Assembly: GCA_016715865.1 (NCBI GenBank)
Contig: JADJXM010000035.1
Location: 1 to 64,000 of the forward strand
Length of the DNA stretch: 64,000 nucleotides
Source of the DNA: Acidobacteriota bacterium
Lineage (GTDB): Bacteria; Acidobacteriota; Blastocatellia; RBC074
Direction: 5' to 3'
In this document: positions 12,186-26,146 of the stretch, piece by piece
Layout of the letters: every line of letters starts with the position of its first letter
Numbering within the stretch: position 1 is the first letter of the stretch
Notes under the pieces: generated by a model
The model's database searches: none
What the model saw: the letters and a program-made list of their open reading frames with translations, nothing else
What the model was told of the DNA's origin: nothing
Made by a program: the position numbers and the translations under genes

Positions 12186-12272
12186 ATATTCCGGGTGAAG
12201 TTCAAGATTAACGCTGTGCACATATAAATCGATATTAATAAGATATAGCAGTTGAAGGAGGGAGAAGACTCC

Positions 12273-13142
12273 GTGCTGAAAAACCCCGACATCCCGAATA
12301 TGAACGTGAAATCACAATCTAACGTCATCTTTCCAGATTATGCCACTGTTTCACCGGCTGTAAAAAAAGGAAGCGTGAGCGTGAATGCCAGTTTGAGGCA
12401 TCTCTCATTGCTGCTCTACACTGTACCGAGCCAGGTGGCGAGGCTGATGGTCCCGAGTGAATTTGAGCTGGCCGAGTCGATAGTGGATGGCAAGCGAGTG
12501 GCGTGGTTGTCGGTTGTATCGTTTATGGATGAGGGTTCAATGGGCGATGGACAGGGAGTCTTTGAGCAGACTGACTATAGATTGCACGTGATCAAGGATA
12601 ATCAGGCGGCGCAGTGGCTCATCGGCACTTCGCTGGGTTCGCTCTCAGCTGTTGGGATACGCAATTTGTGGCCCATGCCCTGGCATCTGAGCGCCATGGA
12701 GTTTCAGGTCAGCTACGATAAATCAAAGGGACGGTTTTCGAATTATCAGTTACAGACTCAAAGCCAGTGGGAAAATGCCGTCTGGGAGATTGCCGATTCC
12801 GGAAAAGCATTTGTGGATGCCGGACGATACGCAGACCTCTTACCGGCATCGCTTTTTGCGGAGACAGTGCACACATATTTTCGGCGTCGTGACGGTTCCA
12901 CGGGGTCATTTGTGACACGTAATTCCGGCTCAACATTCACTAAAGCGATTCTAAGGAAGGGTCAATCAGAGTTGCTGGCTCGACTGGGCCTGGTCTCTAA
13001 ACACAACATCGGCGAGCCATATCTGGCGCTGACCCAGCAGAGCATGAACTGTCAACATTATTCCCCAACCATACTCGGCTTTACACAAAGCCCGATCGCA
13101 CATGCGCCTGGCCAGTTGCTTCATTTCGCCTTCGCTTCATGA
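12273..13142 (+). CDS. DUF2071/YqjF-like protein (acetoacetate decarboxylase-like fold)
   Basis: A 289-residue protein of uncertain function. The N-terminal part contains LLLYTVPSQVARLMVPSEFE and GKRVAWLSVVSFMDEG, which resembles the start of DUF2071 (YqjF) proteins, where a ligand-binding fold related to acetoacetate decarboxylase is proposed. It has no signal peptide and no transmembrane helix, so it is probably cytoplasmic. GTG 12273 is preferred as start because AAGGAGGGAG ends 8 bp upstream; a TTG at 12252 lies before the ribosome site. It is preceded by a sigma-54 promoter and followed by a two-component pair on the same strand. Family assignment is moderately sure, function unknown. 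Confidence 0.65.
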   Translation: MLKNPDIPNMNVKSQSNVIFPDYATVSPAVKKGSVSVNASLRHLSLLLYTVPSQVARLMVPSEFELAESIVDGKRVAWLSVVSFMDEGSMGDGQGVFEQTDYRLHVIKDNQAAQWLIGTSLGSLSAVGIRNLWPMPWHLSAMEFQVSYDKSKGRFSNYQLQTQSQWENAVWEIADSGKAFVDAGRYADLLPASLFAETVHTYFRRRDGSTGSFVTRNSGSTFTKAILRKGQSELLARLGLVSKHNIGEPYLALTQQSMNCQHYSPTILGFTQSPIAHAPGQLLHFAFAS

Positions 13143-13149
13143 TGAGTTC

Positions 13150-13296
13150 AAGTTGAAAGTTAAAAGTTGAAAGTTAGATCACAGGGTGTGTCCTTACGCT
13201 CAGTCAGTTTTTTTGATATTACTCTTGTTCTGAAATAATAAGTGGGAGTTGAAAATGGAGAATTCACTTTCAACTTTCAACCTTCAACTTTTAACT
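13150..13296. repeat. Heptamer inverted repeat (GAAAGTT/AACTTTC family)
   Basis: Left arm at about 13150-13176 contains consecutive GAAAGTT, AAAAGTT and GAAAGTT units. The right arm at about 13264-13296 contains the complementary ACTTTCA, ACTTTCA, ACCTTCA and ACTTTTA units. The loop is about 90 bp. The right arm ends just before the histidine kinase start at 13310, which has no visible ribosome site. Confidence 0.8.
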
Positions 13297-13309
13297 TATC
13301 AATCCTCAG

Positions 13310-16425
<3,116 letters not shown>

Positions 16426-16526
16426 GAAAGTTGAAAGTTAAAAGTTGAAAGTCAGAATTTATATACAAAGGACGATATTGTAGGCGAAGGTTCCGTCCTT
16501 CAACTTTCAACTTTTACTTTCAACAA
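16426..16526. repeat. Heptamer inverted repeat (GAAAGTT family)
   Basis: Units GAAAGTT, GAAAGTT, AAAAGTT and GAAAGTC at about 16426-16452 pair with TTCAACTTTCAACTTTTACT-type units at 16498-16525. The spacer is about 45 bp. It separates the NtrC-like gene from purH and may act as a transcriptional terminator for the two-component operon. Confidence 0.75.
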
Positions 16527-16548
16527 TTCATTATGCAGGAGACTTACA

Positions 16549-18174
16549 GTGTCATCATCTCTCATAAAAATAACACGCGCATTGATCAGCGTATCGGACA
16601 AGACAGGGCTGCCGGAACTGGCTGGAAAGCTGGCGGCACATGGAGTCGAGCTTATTTCGACCGGAGGCACCGCAAGGCTGCTGAGGGAGAAAGGATTCGC
16701 GGTCAAGGATGTGTCTGATCTGACAGGTTTTCCAGAGATGCTCGATGGCCGCGTCAAGACGCTGCATCCAAAGGTTCACGGCGGGCTGCTCGGTATCAGA
16801 GGCAATGCGGAGCATCGCGCCAAAATGGCCGAATACGGAATCGCTCCGATCGATCTGGTCGTTGTCAATCTTTACCCGTTCCGACAGACGATACAAAAAG
16901 AAGGCGTCAAGATGGAGGATGCGATTGAGAATATCGACATCGGCGGGCCGGCGATGATCCGATCGGCGGCGAAGAACCATCACGATGTTGCTGTAATTGT
17001 CGATCCGGCGGATTACGCAAAGGTAACGACGATGCTGGATGAGAATCGCGGCGCGCTGACGGCCGAGATGCGTTATGAGCTGGCTGTCTCGGCTTTCACT
17101 CATACTGCTGCATATGACGGAGAGATATCGCGATTTCTTTCATCTCGCGTCATGACGGGCGCGGAAAGCACCGGACTTCCAGATCAGATTATGCTGGATC
17201 TGCGAAAAACGACGGATCTGCGATATGGCGAGAATCCGCATCAGCGTGCTGCACTGTATCATCTTGCGGGTTCCGACGAGCGCGGGGTCGCCCGGTCAGA
17301 GCAGCTTCAGGGAAAAGAGCTCTCATACAACAATCTGATCGACAGCGATGCCGCCTGGGATCTGGTGCAGGAGCTACACCGAATGCACGTGCGCGAATCA
17401 CTGTCGAGCGGCGCCGCAATGCCACATGATATTCCGCACACCTGCGCCATCATCAAACATACGAATCCTTGCGGAGTGGGAATCGCTGCATCCGCGGTTG
17501 AGGCATTTGCAAACGCCAGGGCAACTGATCCGGTTTCTGCGTTCGGAGGCATCATAGCTTTCTCGAACACGGTCGACGGCCCGGCAGCCAAAGAGATCGC
17601 CGAAATGTTCGCTGAAGTGATCATCGCACCGGACTTCAACGATGAGGCGCGTCAGGTTCTGAACGCAAAGAAAAATCTGCGTGTTCTGGCGATGGGCTCG
17701 GACGTTGCACCGTCACTGGTTCAGGAGGTCAGGCGAATCAGCGGGGGCATGCTGGTGCAGGACAAGGATGCAGAGTTGCTGGATGAGGAGAAGTTCGAAA
17801 TCGTCAGCGAACGCAAACCGACCATCATCGAGTTGCGAGCTTTGCGGTTCGCGTGGGCGATCTGCAAACACGTCAAATCGAATGCGATTGTCTATGCAAG
17901 GGATAAACAGCTGGTCGGCGTGGGCGCGGGACAGATGTCACGCGTAGATTCGGTCAGGTTCGGAGCGTTGAAGGCTCAATTATCGCTCGCCGGTAGCGTG
18001 CTGGCTTCGGATGCCTTCTTCCCATTCCGTGACGGCATCGATGAGGCAGCGAAACAAGGAATCACTGCCGTTATTCAACCCGGCGGATCAGTCCGCGATA
18101 AAGAGGTGATCGAAGCGGCCAATGAACACAACCTGGCAATGGTCTTCACTGGTATGCGCCACTTCAAGCATTGA
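16549..18174 (+). CDS. purH: Bifunctional AICAR formyltransferase / IMP cyclohydrolase
   Basis: This 541-residue enzyme catalyses the last two steps of de novo IMP synthesis. The N-terminal MGS-like cyclohydrolase domain begins ALISVSDKTGL and contains VDLVVVNLYPFRQT and NIDIGGPAMIRSAAKNH. The C-terminal formyltransferase has RYGENPHQRAALY, GKELSYNNLIDSDAAWDLV, the catalytic IIKHTNPCG and VLASDAFFPFRDGID with IQPGGSVRDKE. The start is GTG 16549, 8 bp after AGGAG (16536-16540). Its length is slightly above the usual 510-530. It seems to be transcribed alone and faces a convergent gene 14 bp away. Confidence 0.97.
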   Translation: MSSSLIKITRALISVSDKTGLPELAGKLAAHGVELISTGGTARLLREKGFAVKDVSDLTGFPEMLDGRVKTLHPKVHGGLLGIRGNAEHRAKMAEYGIAPIDLVVVNLYPFRQTIQKEGVKMEDAIENIDIGGPAMIRSAAKNHHDVAVIVDPADYAKVTTMLDENRGALTAEMRYELAVSAFTHTAAYDGEISRFLSSRVMTGAESTGLPDQIMLDLRKTTDLRYGENPHQRAALYHLAGSDERGVARSEQLQGKELSYNNLIDSDAAWDLVQELHRMHVRESLSSGAAMPHDIPHTCAIIKHTNPCGVGIAASAVEAFANARATDPVSAFGGIIAFSNTVDGPAAKEIAEMFAEVIIAPDFNDEARQVLNAKKNLRVLAMGSDVAPSLVQEVRRISGGMLVQDKDAELLDEEKFEIVSERKPTIIELRALRFAWAICKHVKSNAIVYARDKQLVGVGAGQMSRVDSVRFGALKAQLSLAGSVLASDAFFPFRDGIDEAAKQGITAVIQPGGSVRDKEVIEAANEHNLAMVFTGMRHFKH

Positions 18175-18188
18175 AAATGCGTACCCTG

Positions 18189-18968
18189 TCAGTTGATTCT
18201 TTTTGATGATGGCCCGATGTGGATGTGGGCGCCGGTTGCCGAACCCGAAATGGCTCCACGGATGGCAATGAATGAGATTCCCTCAGCGGCAAGGTAATTC
18301 ATCAGTTCCCGACCTTCGAGACTATCCGGATGAATGGCGACATCGATCGCCACACGATGATCGAAACCCATCCGGTTATGCGTCTCAGTCTGACCATATG
18401 CGCTGATCGGCAACGGTTTGCTGAATCGTAATCTGAAAAAGGCATCGACCTTTGTAAAATCATTCATCGCCCACCGAGAAGCTCCTACATATCGCACAAC
18501 ACGACCGGCGCTTTGGACTGCGAATTGCGAAGAGACCGGCGCTTTGGCAAGCTCTTCGGCAAGATGGACCTCAGCGACCAGGTTCTCAAGCGATTGTAAC
18601 TGCTTTTCGACGTCATTGACCTTTTCACGGACGGTCGTGAATTCCAATTCACTCTCCTCAAGCTGACGGCGAGCGATCAATCCCATATCGAGCAATTTCC
18701 GGTTCTTCTCGACTGTCGTCTCGATACGCTGGGCATCCTGCTTTTGAAGTGCGAGTAGTTTGACCAGGCTTTCACGGTAGGTTTCAGAAGCTTCCAGCAG
18801 ACGGGCCCGCGATTGACTTGCCGCAGTATAGAGCACTTTCAAATCCTGTTCGGCTTCCCTGGTCTGAATTGCCGGGGCTTTTCTCTGACTGGTTTTGCGT
18901 CGTTGTGCCAGACCTTCGGCCGGAACGAGCACGCATATCACTAATATTATTGCAAAAAACCTTAACAT
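18189..18968 (-). CDS. Secreted coiled-coil protein with a C-terminal M15-like peptidase domain (tentative)
   Basis: A 259-residue protein. The first 22 residues form a signal peptide (MLRFFAIILVICVLVPAEGLAQ). Residues about 35-140 are charged and heptad-rich, consistent with a coiled coil like those of outer-membrane efflux factors or NlpD-type amidases. The last 60 residues contain GFDHRVAIDVAIHPDS and ATGAHIHIGP. The H-x-x-x-x-D plus H-x-H arrangement recalls zinc-binding residues of M15-type D-Ala-D-Ala peptidases. A role in peptidoglycan turnover is inference. ATG 18968 is chosen over an upstream TTG because it starts the signal peptide directly. Confidence 0.6.
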   Translation of the reverse strand: MLRFFAIILVICVLVPAEGLAQRRKTSQRKAPAIQTREAEQDLKVLYTAASQSRARLLEASETYRESLVKLLALQKQDAQRIETTVEKNRKLLDMGLIARRQLEESELEFTTVREKVNDVEKQLQSLENLVAEVHLAEELAKAPVSSQFAVQSAGRVVRYVGASRWAMNDFTKVDAFFRLRFSKPLPISAYGQTETHNRMGFDHRVAIDVAIHPDSLEGRELMNYLAAEGISFIAIRGAISGSATGAHIHIGPSSKRIN

Positions 18969-19096
18969 CCTTTTTCCCACTTGCTCAAAAATCAATAATT
19001 AGAACCTCTTAAGTTCTTTTCATATTTATACTTATATGATATTTCAGAGAGTCAATACGTAGATTAGACTGAAATAGTTTCAAGATCAAGGGGCAT

Positions 19097-20323
19097 ATGA
19101 GCACGATATTACCTAAATTGAGACAGGGCCTGGATATCATGCCATCGCCGGTATCAGAGAGGCCTGGATTATTGATACGGGACCCTTATCGTTACACGAA
19201 TGAGATTCTGATAATTCCGCCACTTCTCGCGTCTGGTCTTGTTATGTTTGATGGCGAGAGCACAATCCTTGATATGCAGGCGCAATTTTCGCGACTGGTG
19301 GGGCAGCTGGTTCCGGCGGAAACCATCCAGGCATATCTTGATGCGATGCAGCAGAACGGATTTCTGGAAACGCAGGAATTGGAAAGAATGCAAGCCGGGC
19401 GGCATGCAGAGTTTGCCGCGGCATCGACGAGGCCGCCAGTACATTCGGGTACGGGTTATGCGGAAACGGCGATTGATCTGGGAGAACAATTATCAGCCTA
19501 CCTGCGTGATTTTCGTGCGCCGGCGAGTGAGCGATTGATTGGACTTGCGGCTCCGCACGTCAGTCCATGGGGCGGCTGGCAGAGCTACGCTGCAGCCTAT
19601 GGAAGGCTGAGCGGGACGGGCCGCGAAAACGCAGGTGATAGGACTATCGTCATCCTTGGCACATCACATTACGGGGAACCAGAGAAGTTCGGGTTGACCC
19701 GAAAATCCTTCAAGACACCTCTCGGCACGCTGCAACCGGATATAGAACTGATCGACCGACTGGAGAAAAATGCCGGTGATGCAGTTTTAATGGAGGACTA
19801 CTGTCATGCCATCGAGCATTCGATCGAATTCCAGTGCATATTTCTGCAGCATATGCTTGGCTCGGAATTCAGGATTCTTCCGATCCTCTGCGGACCGTTC
19901 GTCAAATCGATGACAACCGGGGAAGCGCCGGAACGTGATGACAATGTGTACCGGTTTTTCGATTCGCTCGGCGAACTGGCAGACCAGTTCTCTTCACGAC
20001 TCTTCTGGGTTTTGGGGATCGATCTGGCGCACGTCGGAAGGCGATATGGAGATGATTTCACCGCCACGACCGGTAGTGAAGAGATGGCGCAGATCGAAAT
20101 GCAGGATCGAGAACGACTGGATCAGGTATGCGATGGAAACGCAGGTGAGTTTTTCGAACTCATGCGTGAAGAACAGGCGAGGTTGAAGTGGTGCGGTTAT
20201 TCGCCGATATACACATTTCTGCAGGCAATGCCCGAGGCTCGCGGCAACCTGATACGATACGATCAATGGAACATCGATGAACAATCCGTCGTGAGCTTTG
20301 CGGCGATGGAATTCAGAGGCTGA
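19097..20323 (+). CDS. MEMO-family protein (AmmeMemoRadiSam system protein B) with N-terminal extension
   Basis: A 408-residue protein. The C-terminal about 270 residues are MEMO-like, with putative metal ligands in APHVSPWGGW, LGTSHYGEPE and WCGYSPIYTFL, and also HSIEFQCIFLQHML and GIDLAHVGRRYGDDF. The N-terminal 130 residues (VMFDGESTILDMQAQFSRLVGQLVPAETI) look like a PqqD/winged-helix-type domain. In many prokaryotes MEMO is encoded with AMMECR1 and a radical SAM enzyme; neither is nearby here. AAGGGG precedes the ATG. It is followed after 5 bp by an SRAP gene. The biochemical role is not established; human MEMO1 binds copper or iron. Confidence 0.88.
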   Translation: MSTILPKLRQGLDIMPSPVSERPGLLIRDPYRYTNEILIIPPLLASGLVMFDGESTILDMQAQFSRLVGQLVPAETIQAYLDAMQQNGFLETQELERMQAGRHAEFAAASTRPPVHSGTGYAETAIDLGEQLSAYLRDFRAPASERLIGLAAPHVSPWGGWQSYAAAYGRLSGTGRENAGDRTIVILGTSHYGEPEKFGLTRKSFKTPLGTLQPDIELIDRLEKNAGDAVLMEDYCHAIEHSIEFQCIFLQHMLGSEFRILPILCGPFVKSMTTGEAPERDDNVYRFFDSLGELADQFSSRLFWVLGIDLAHVGRRYGDDFTATTGSEEMAQIEMQDRERLDQVCDGNAGEFFELMREEQARLKWCGYSPIYTFLQAMPEARGNLIRYDQWNIDEQSVVSFAAMEFRG

Positions 20324-20328
20324 TCATC

Positions 20329-20997
<669 letters not shown>

Positions 20998-21880
20998 GGC
21001 GTCGAATCAGCTTCGAATAGAGACGGGGGAAAAATTCGTTTGATATAGACAGCCAGATTCTCGATACCTCCGATGAGCACCTCCTCCTTCCCACGATCGA
21101 TTGCGGTGAGAATTCTGGCCGCGCAGGCTTCAGGCGACATACCACGAGCCTGCTGATTATCCATTTTGTCGTGAGTCGAACCGTCAGCCGTCATGGCGTT
21201 TATCGAGATGTTCGTTTTGATAAATCCCGGACAGACGATGGTAACCTTCACCTGATCCTGCCATATCTCGGAGCGAAGCGAATCGAAATAACCATGCAGC
21301 GCGTGCTTCGATGCCGCATATGTTGCACGCAAAGGCGTGTCAAGGTACCCCATGAGACTGCTGATGACGACAAGGTGGCCGGATTTCCGATCGAGCATCG
21401 ACGGCAAGACCGCCCTGGTCAGAGCGATCGTGCCATTGAAGTTGATGTTCATGATTTTGAGCTCGACATCAAGTTTCGTCTCTTTGACCAGAGACCGCTG
21501 AGAAATGCCTGCATTGTTGATGAGGATATCGATCGGGCCAAAGATGCTTTCGGCGATGGCAGCTTTCTCGACCATCATGTCGAGTTGCCCGACATCCATC
21601 GGCAGCACATAAATAGTTTCGTGCGTCCCAGGGCATGAATTTTTGACGCGTTCGAGCTCATCTTCGCGGCGTGACGAGAGAATCAGTTTTGCGCCTTCCC
21701 TGCTGAAGGCGACAGCCAGTGCTTCTCCTATGCCTGACGAGGCGCCGGTGATCCAGACTACTTTGTCTTGAAATCGCATAAAATTGAGATCCTTTATTTT
21801 TCTTGTTATGTTTAATGTAGTCTATTATTTTAATGCGAATACGATCAATATCACCGATCGCCTGTGAAAACACAAAATTT

Positions 21881-22822
21881 ATGACAAAAAACCTGATGCA
21901 AATCTGGACGAATGTGAAATACGAAGAGCCGGCAATCGAGATGCTCCGTGAGTGCCTCAAACAGAGACAATGTTATCTGAACATGAATACTTCTGATGAA
22001 ACCGACATCGTTTTCGGACAACCGCCGCTGGATCTGATCGGCGGAACACCCACTATCAGATGGATTCATCTGGACAGCGCAGGTTACGACAGATATGACA
22101 GCTCTGAATTCAGGGCAATGGCGGCCGGTCGCGGTCTGATCGTGACGAACAGTTCGAGCGTCTACAACGAGCCCTGCGCACAGCATGCGGCCGCGATGAT
22201 TCTGAGCCTTGCGCGCAGGCTGCCGCAGTCATACAAGTCGCAGTTGAATGATCAGGCCTGGCCGATGATGAAGCTCCGCGCGGAGTCCCGGCTGCTCAAT
22301 AATCAAAATATAGTGCTCCTCGGTTTCGGAGCGATAGCGAGGCGCCTGGTCGAGTTGCTCGAGCCGTTCGGGGTCAGGATCTCGGCGGTGCGTCGCTCAT
22401 CGACAGGTGAGGAATCAATTGCCATTTTTCCGCACTCGGAATTGAAAGCCCGCTTCGCTGAGGCTGATCACATAGTCAACCTGCTCCCAGCCAACGAAAC
22501 AACCCGCGGCTTCATCGACGATTCATTATTGAAATACGTCAAACCGGGAGCGAATTTTTACAACATTGGGCGCGGCAGCACAGTCGATCATGACGCCCTG
22601 CTTCGCACCCTTGAATCGGGACAACTCGCCGCGGCATATCTGGATGTGACAGATCCCGAGCCTCTGCCTCCAGGGCATCCTCTCTGGAAAACTCCGAACT
22701 GTTACATCACACCTCATACCGCCGGCGGACACACAGACGAAAGACCGCGATTGATCAACCATTTCCTGCTCAACCTCGATCGCTTCGTGGCAGGAGATGA
22801 TTTGATTGACCGAATCATCTGA
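21881..22822 (+). CDS. D-isomer specific 2-hydroxyacid dehydrogenase family protein
   Basis: A 313-residue NAD(P)-dependent oxidoreductase. The nucleotide-binding motif is VLLGFGAIARRLVELL. The catalytic triad residues appear in NIGRGSTVD (Arg), DVTDPEPLPPGHPLW (Glu) and ITPHTAGG (His). DADHIVNLLPANETTRG-like features are also typical of phosphoglycerate/hydroxypyruvate reductase relatives. ATG 21881 (MTKNLMQIW) is chosen; an in-frame ATG at 21833 would add 16 residues that overlap the probable divergent promoter. No clear ribosome site is visible. It converges on the amidohydrolase gene, overlapping by 8 bp. Confidence 0.88.
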   Translation: MTKNLMQIWTNVKYEEPAIEMLRECLKQRQCYLNMNTSDETDIVFGQPPLDLIGGTPTIRWIHLDSAGYDRYDSSEFRAMAAGRGLIVTNSSSVYNEPCAQHAAAMILSLARRLPQSYKSQLNDQAWPMMKLRAESRLLNNQNIVLLGFGAIARRLVELLEPFGVRISAVRRSSTGEESIAIFPHSELKARFAEADHIVNLLPANETTRGFIDDSLLKYVKPGANFYNIGRGSTVDHDALLRTLESGQLAAAYLDVTDPEPLPPGHPLWKTPNCYITPHTAGGHTDERPRLINHFLLNLDRFVAGDDLIDRII

Positions 22823-23863
22823 TGATAAATCTCATCGCATTCTCGCGATAGACTTTGCTCAGCACGTCATCGGGAAGGTCGATTCCGTAAATCTTCCACC
22901 TGCCCTGTCGAGAGGCATGCGAAGGGTAATCGAAATATTCATCAGAGGTCTCGAGAAACCTGAAATGCAATTGATACATCTCTTCTTCGGGAACCAGATC
23001 TGTTCCGAAGAGGATGCGGTCAGCATATCGAATGAAAAAATCACGCGCGGTAAACGGCTGGCGACCGAGTTCCGCCACGCGCGCTCCGATGTCGATCATG
23101 AGATTGGGATTGCGGTCGAGCAGATCGCCGACATAGGCAAGGTTTTCAGGTTTTTCGGCGATGTGGGCGGCGACGAAAGTAGTTTCGGGGTGACGTGCAA
23201 AGACGTTATCGCGTTGAGCCAGCAGATCATCCTTTGAAAAAATTGAATCGTGGAAGCTCCATTCGGGATGAGCGGCCAGTTCTTCATAACGTTCATTGAA
23301 ACGATCGATCGGGAGGAAGAACGCGTCGGGATCAGCGATGTGAAACATTACAGGGACGCCGATTTCGCCGGCCTTGGCGAAGAGCGGACAAAGTCTCTCA
23401 TCGTCAATGCACAAGAGCGCTCCGTGGTCATCTCGCAGGCTGATTCCCAGATCCTTCCAGATCTTCAATCCGATCGCTCCGCAGTCAACCATTCGTTCAA
23501 GCCTCTCGACTGCTCGATCAAAAAATCCAGGGACTGGCAGATCGCTCCAATCCATCCACCCAATCGCAGAGAACCTGTTGGAAGGATGGCCTTGAAATTT
23601 ATCGATCATGGATATGCCTTCGTCACCTGTCCGCATTGTTATGTTGATCAGATGCTCGATACCGCAGCGGTCCATGATGGGCAGTAAATCACCGGGGTCC
23701 ATCCCATCGAGATGATTATGGAAATCAACCGCCGGGAACTTCGCCTTCTCGATGATGTGCTGTCGGGTAACCATCATTGTGCGCGGATCGAAATCGCTGA
23801 GACGGAGTTCGACTTCAGCCCGGGCCGAAACCATTGCCAGAAATTTGTCCTTATCTTTGTCGG

Positions 23864-23879
<16 letters not shown>
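22815..23879 (-). CDS. Amidohydrolase family protein (amidohydrolase 2 type)
   Basis: A 354-residue TIM-barrel metal hydrolase. The metal-binding H-x-H is in AVDFHNHLDG, a third histidine is in PVMFHIADPDAF, another in FVAAHIAEKPENL, and the catalytic Asp is in ILFGTDLVPEE. This set is typical of the ACMS decarboxylase/gamma-resorcylate-like group. The gene overlaps the end of the sodium/solute symporter gene by 16 bp and is probably translated from the same transcript, suggesting that the imported solute is the substrate or its precursor. The precise reaction (hydrolysis or decarboxylation) is not predictable. Confidence 0.88.
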
Positions 23880-25660
<1,781 letters not shown>

Positions 25661-25721
25661 ATACGGGCCTCCGGTAAGTACTCTGCTAACTAAATTTTCG
25701 GGCATTTAACTTCGGAAGAAA

Positions 25722-25917
25722 TTAATCGCAAAGACCGCAAAGGGGCAAAGAATTAATCGCAAAGGCTGCAAAGAGGCAAAGATATTTAGGGATATGAATA
25801 TACGGATTATCGCCCACTGGATATAATTCGAACACTGATCTTCCCTGTATATCTTTGCCCCTTTGCGGCCTTTGCGATTAAATTCTTTGCGCATCTTCGC
25901 GGCCTCTGCGATTAACT
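25722..25917. repeat. GCAAAG-rich inverted repeat
   Basis: Two left units (TTAATCGCAAAG at 25722 and 25752 vicinity, each followed by GCAAAGxGGCAAAG) pair with CTTTGC-rich units at about 25850-25917, such as TTTGCGGCCTTTGCGATTAA. The loop is about 65 bp. Similar 'CGCAAAGGCGCAAAG' palindromes are widely dispersed in environmental Gram-negative genomes. An open frame across it is repetitive and not a credible gene. Confidence 0.75.
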
Positions 25918-25967
25918 TTTTTTCCAGTCTTGAATACAAGAAAATTTAGTTTGCAGAGTAGTAAGTT

Positions 25968-26146
25968 AGTTTCCAGTTTCAGGTTGTTACTGCTCAGTCC
26001 TGAAGGCGAATATGGAGTGCGGCGGCCCGGCGCCGCTTTAGTATTCAATTTTGCCAAATGCTGAAAATATTACTAAAGCGGCGCCGGGCCGCCGCACTCC
26101 ATATTCGCCTTCAGGGCTGAGCAGTAACAACCTGAGACTGGAAACT
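25968..26146. repeat. Long palindromic element with 76-bp arms
   Basis: Arms at 25968-26043 and 26071-26146 are reverse complements with 2 mismatches in 76, around a 27-bp loop. Each arm ends outside with AGTTTCCAG, the heptamer seen in other repeats here. The inner parts contain the GC-rich GGAGTGCGGCGGCCCGGCG. The right arm stops exactly at the sulfatase stop codon (26147). There are no terminal-repeat hallmarks of an insertion sequence and no open frame. It may be a MITE-like or REP-like element that also terminates transcription. Confidence 0.85.

Noticed and set aside
25706..25939. 77-codon frame in the GCAAAG repeat region
   Set aside because: Composition is dictated by the repeat (RKGRKGAK-type translation); no start signal.
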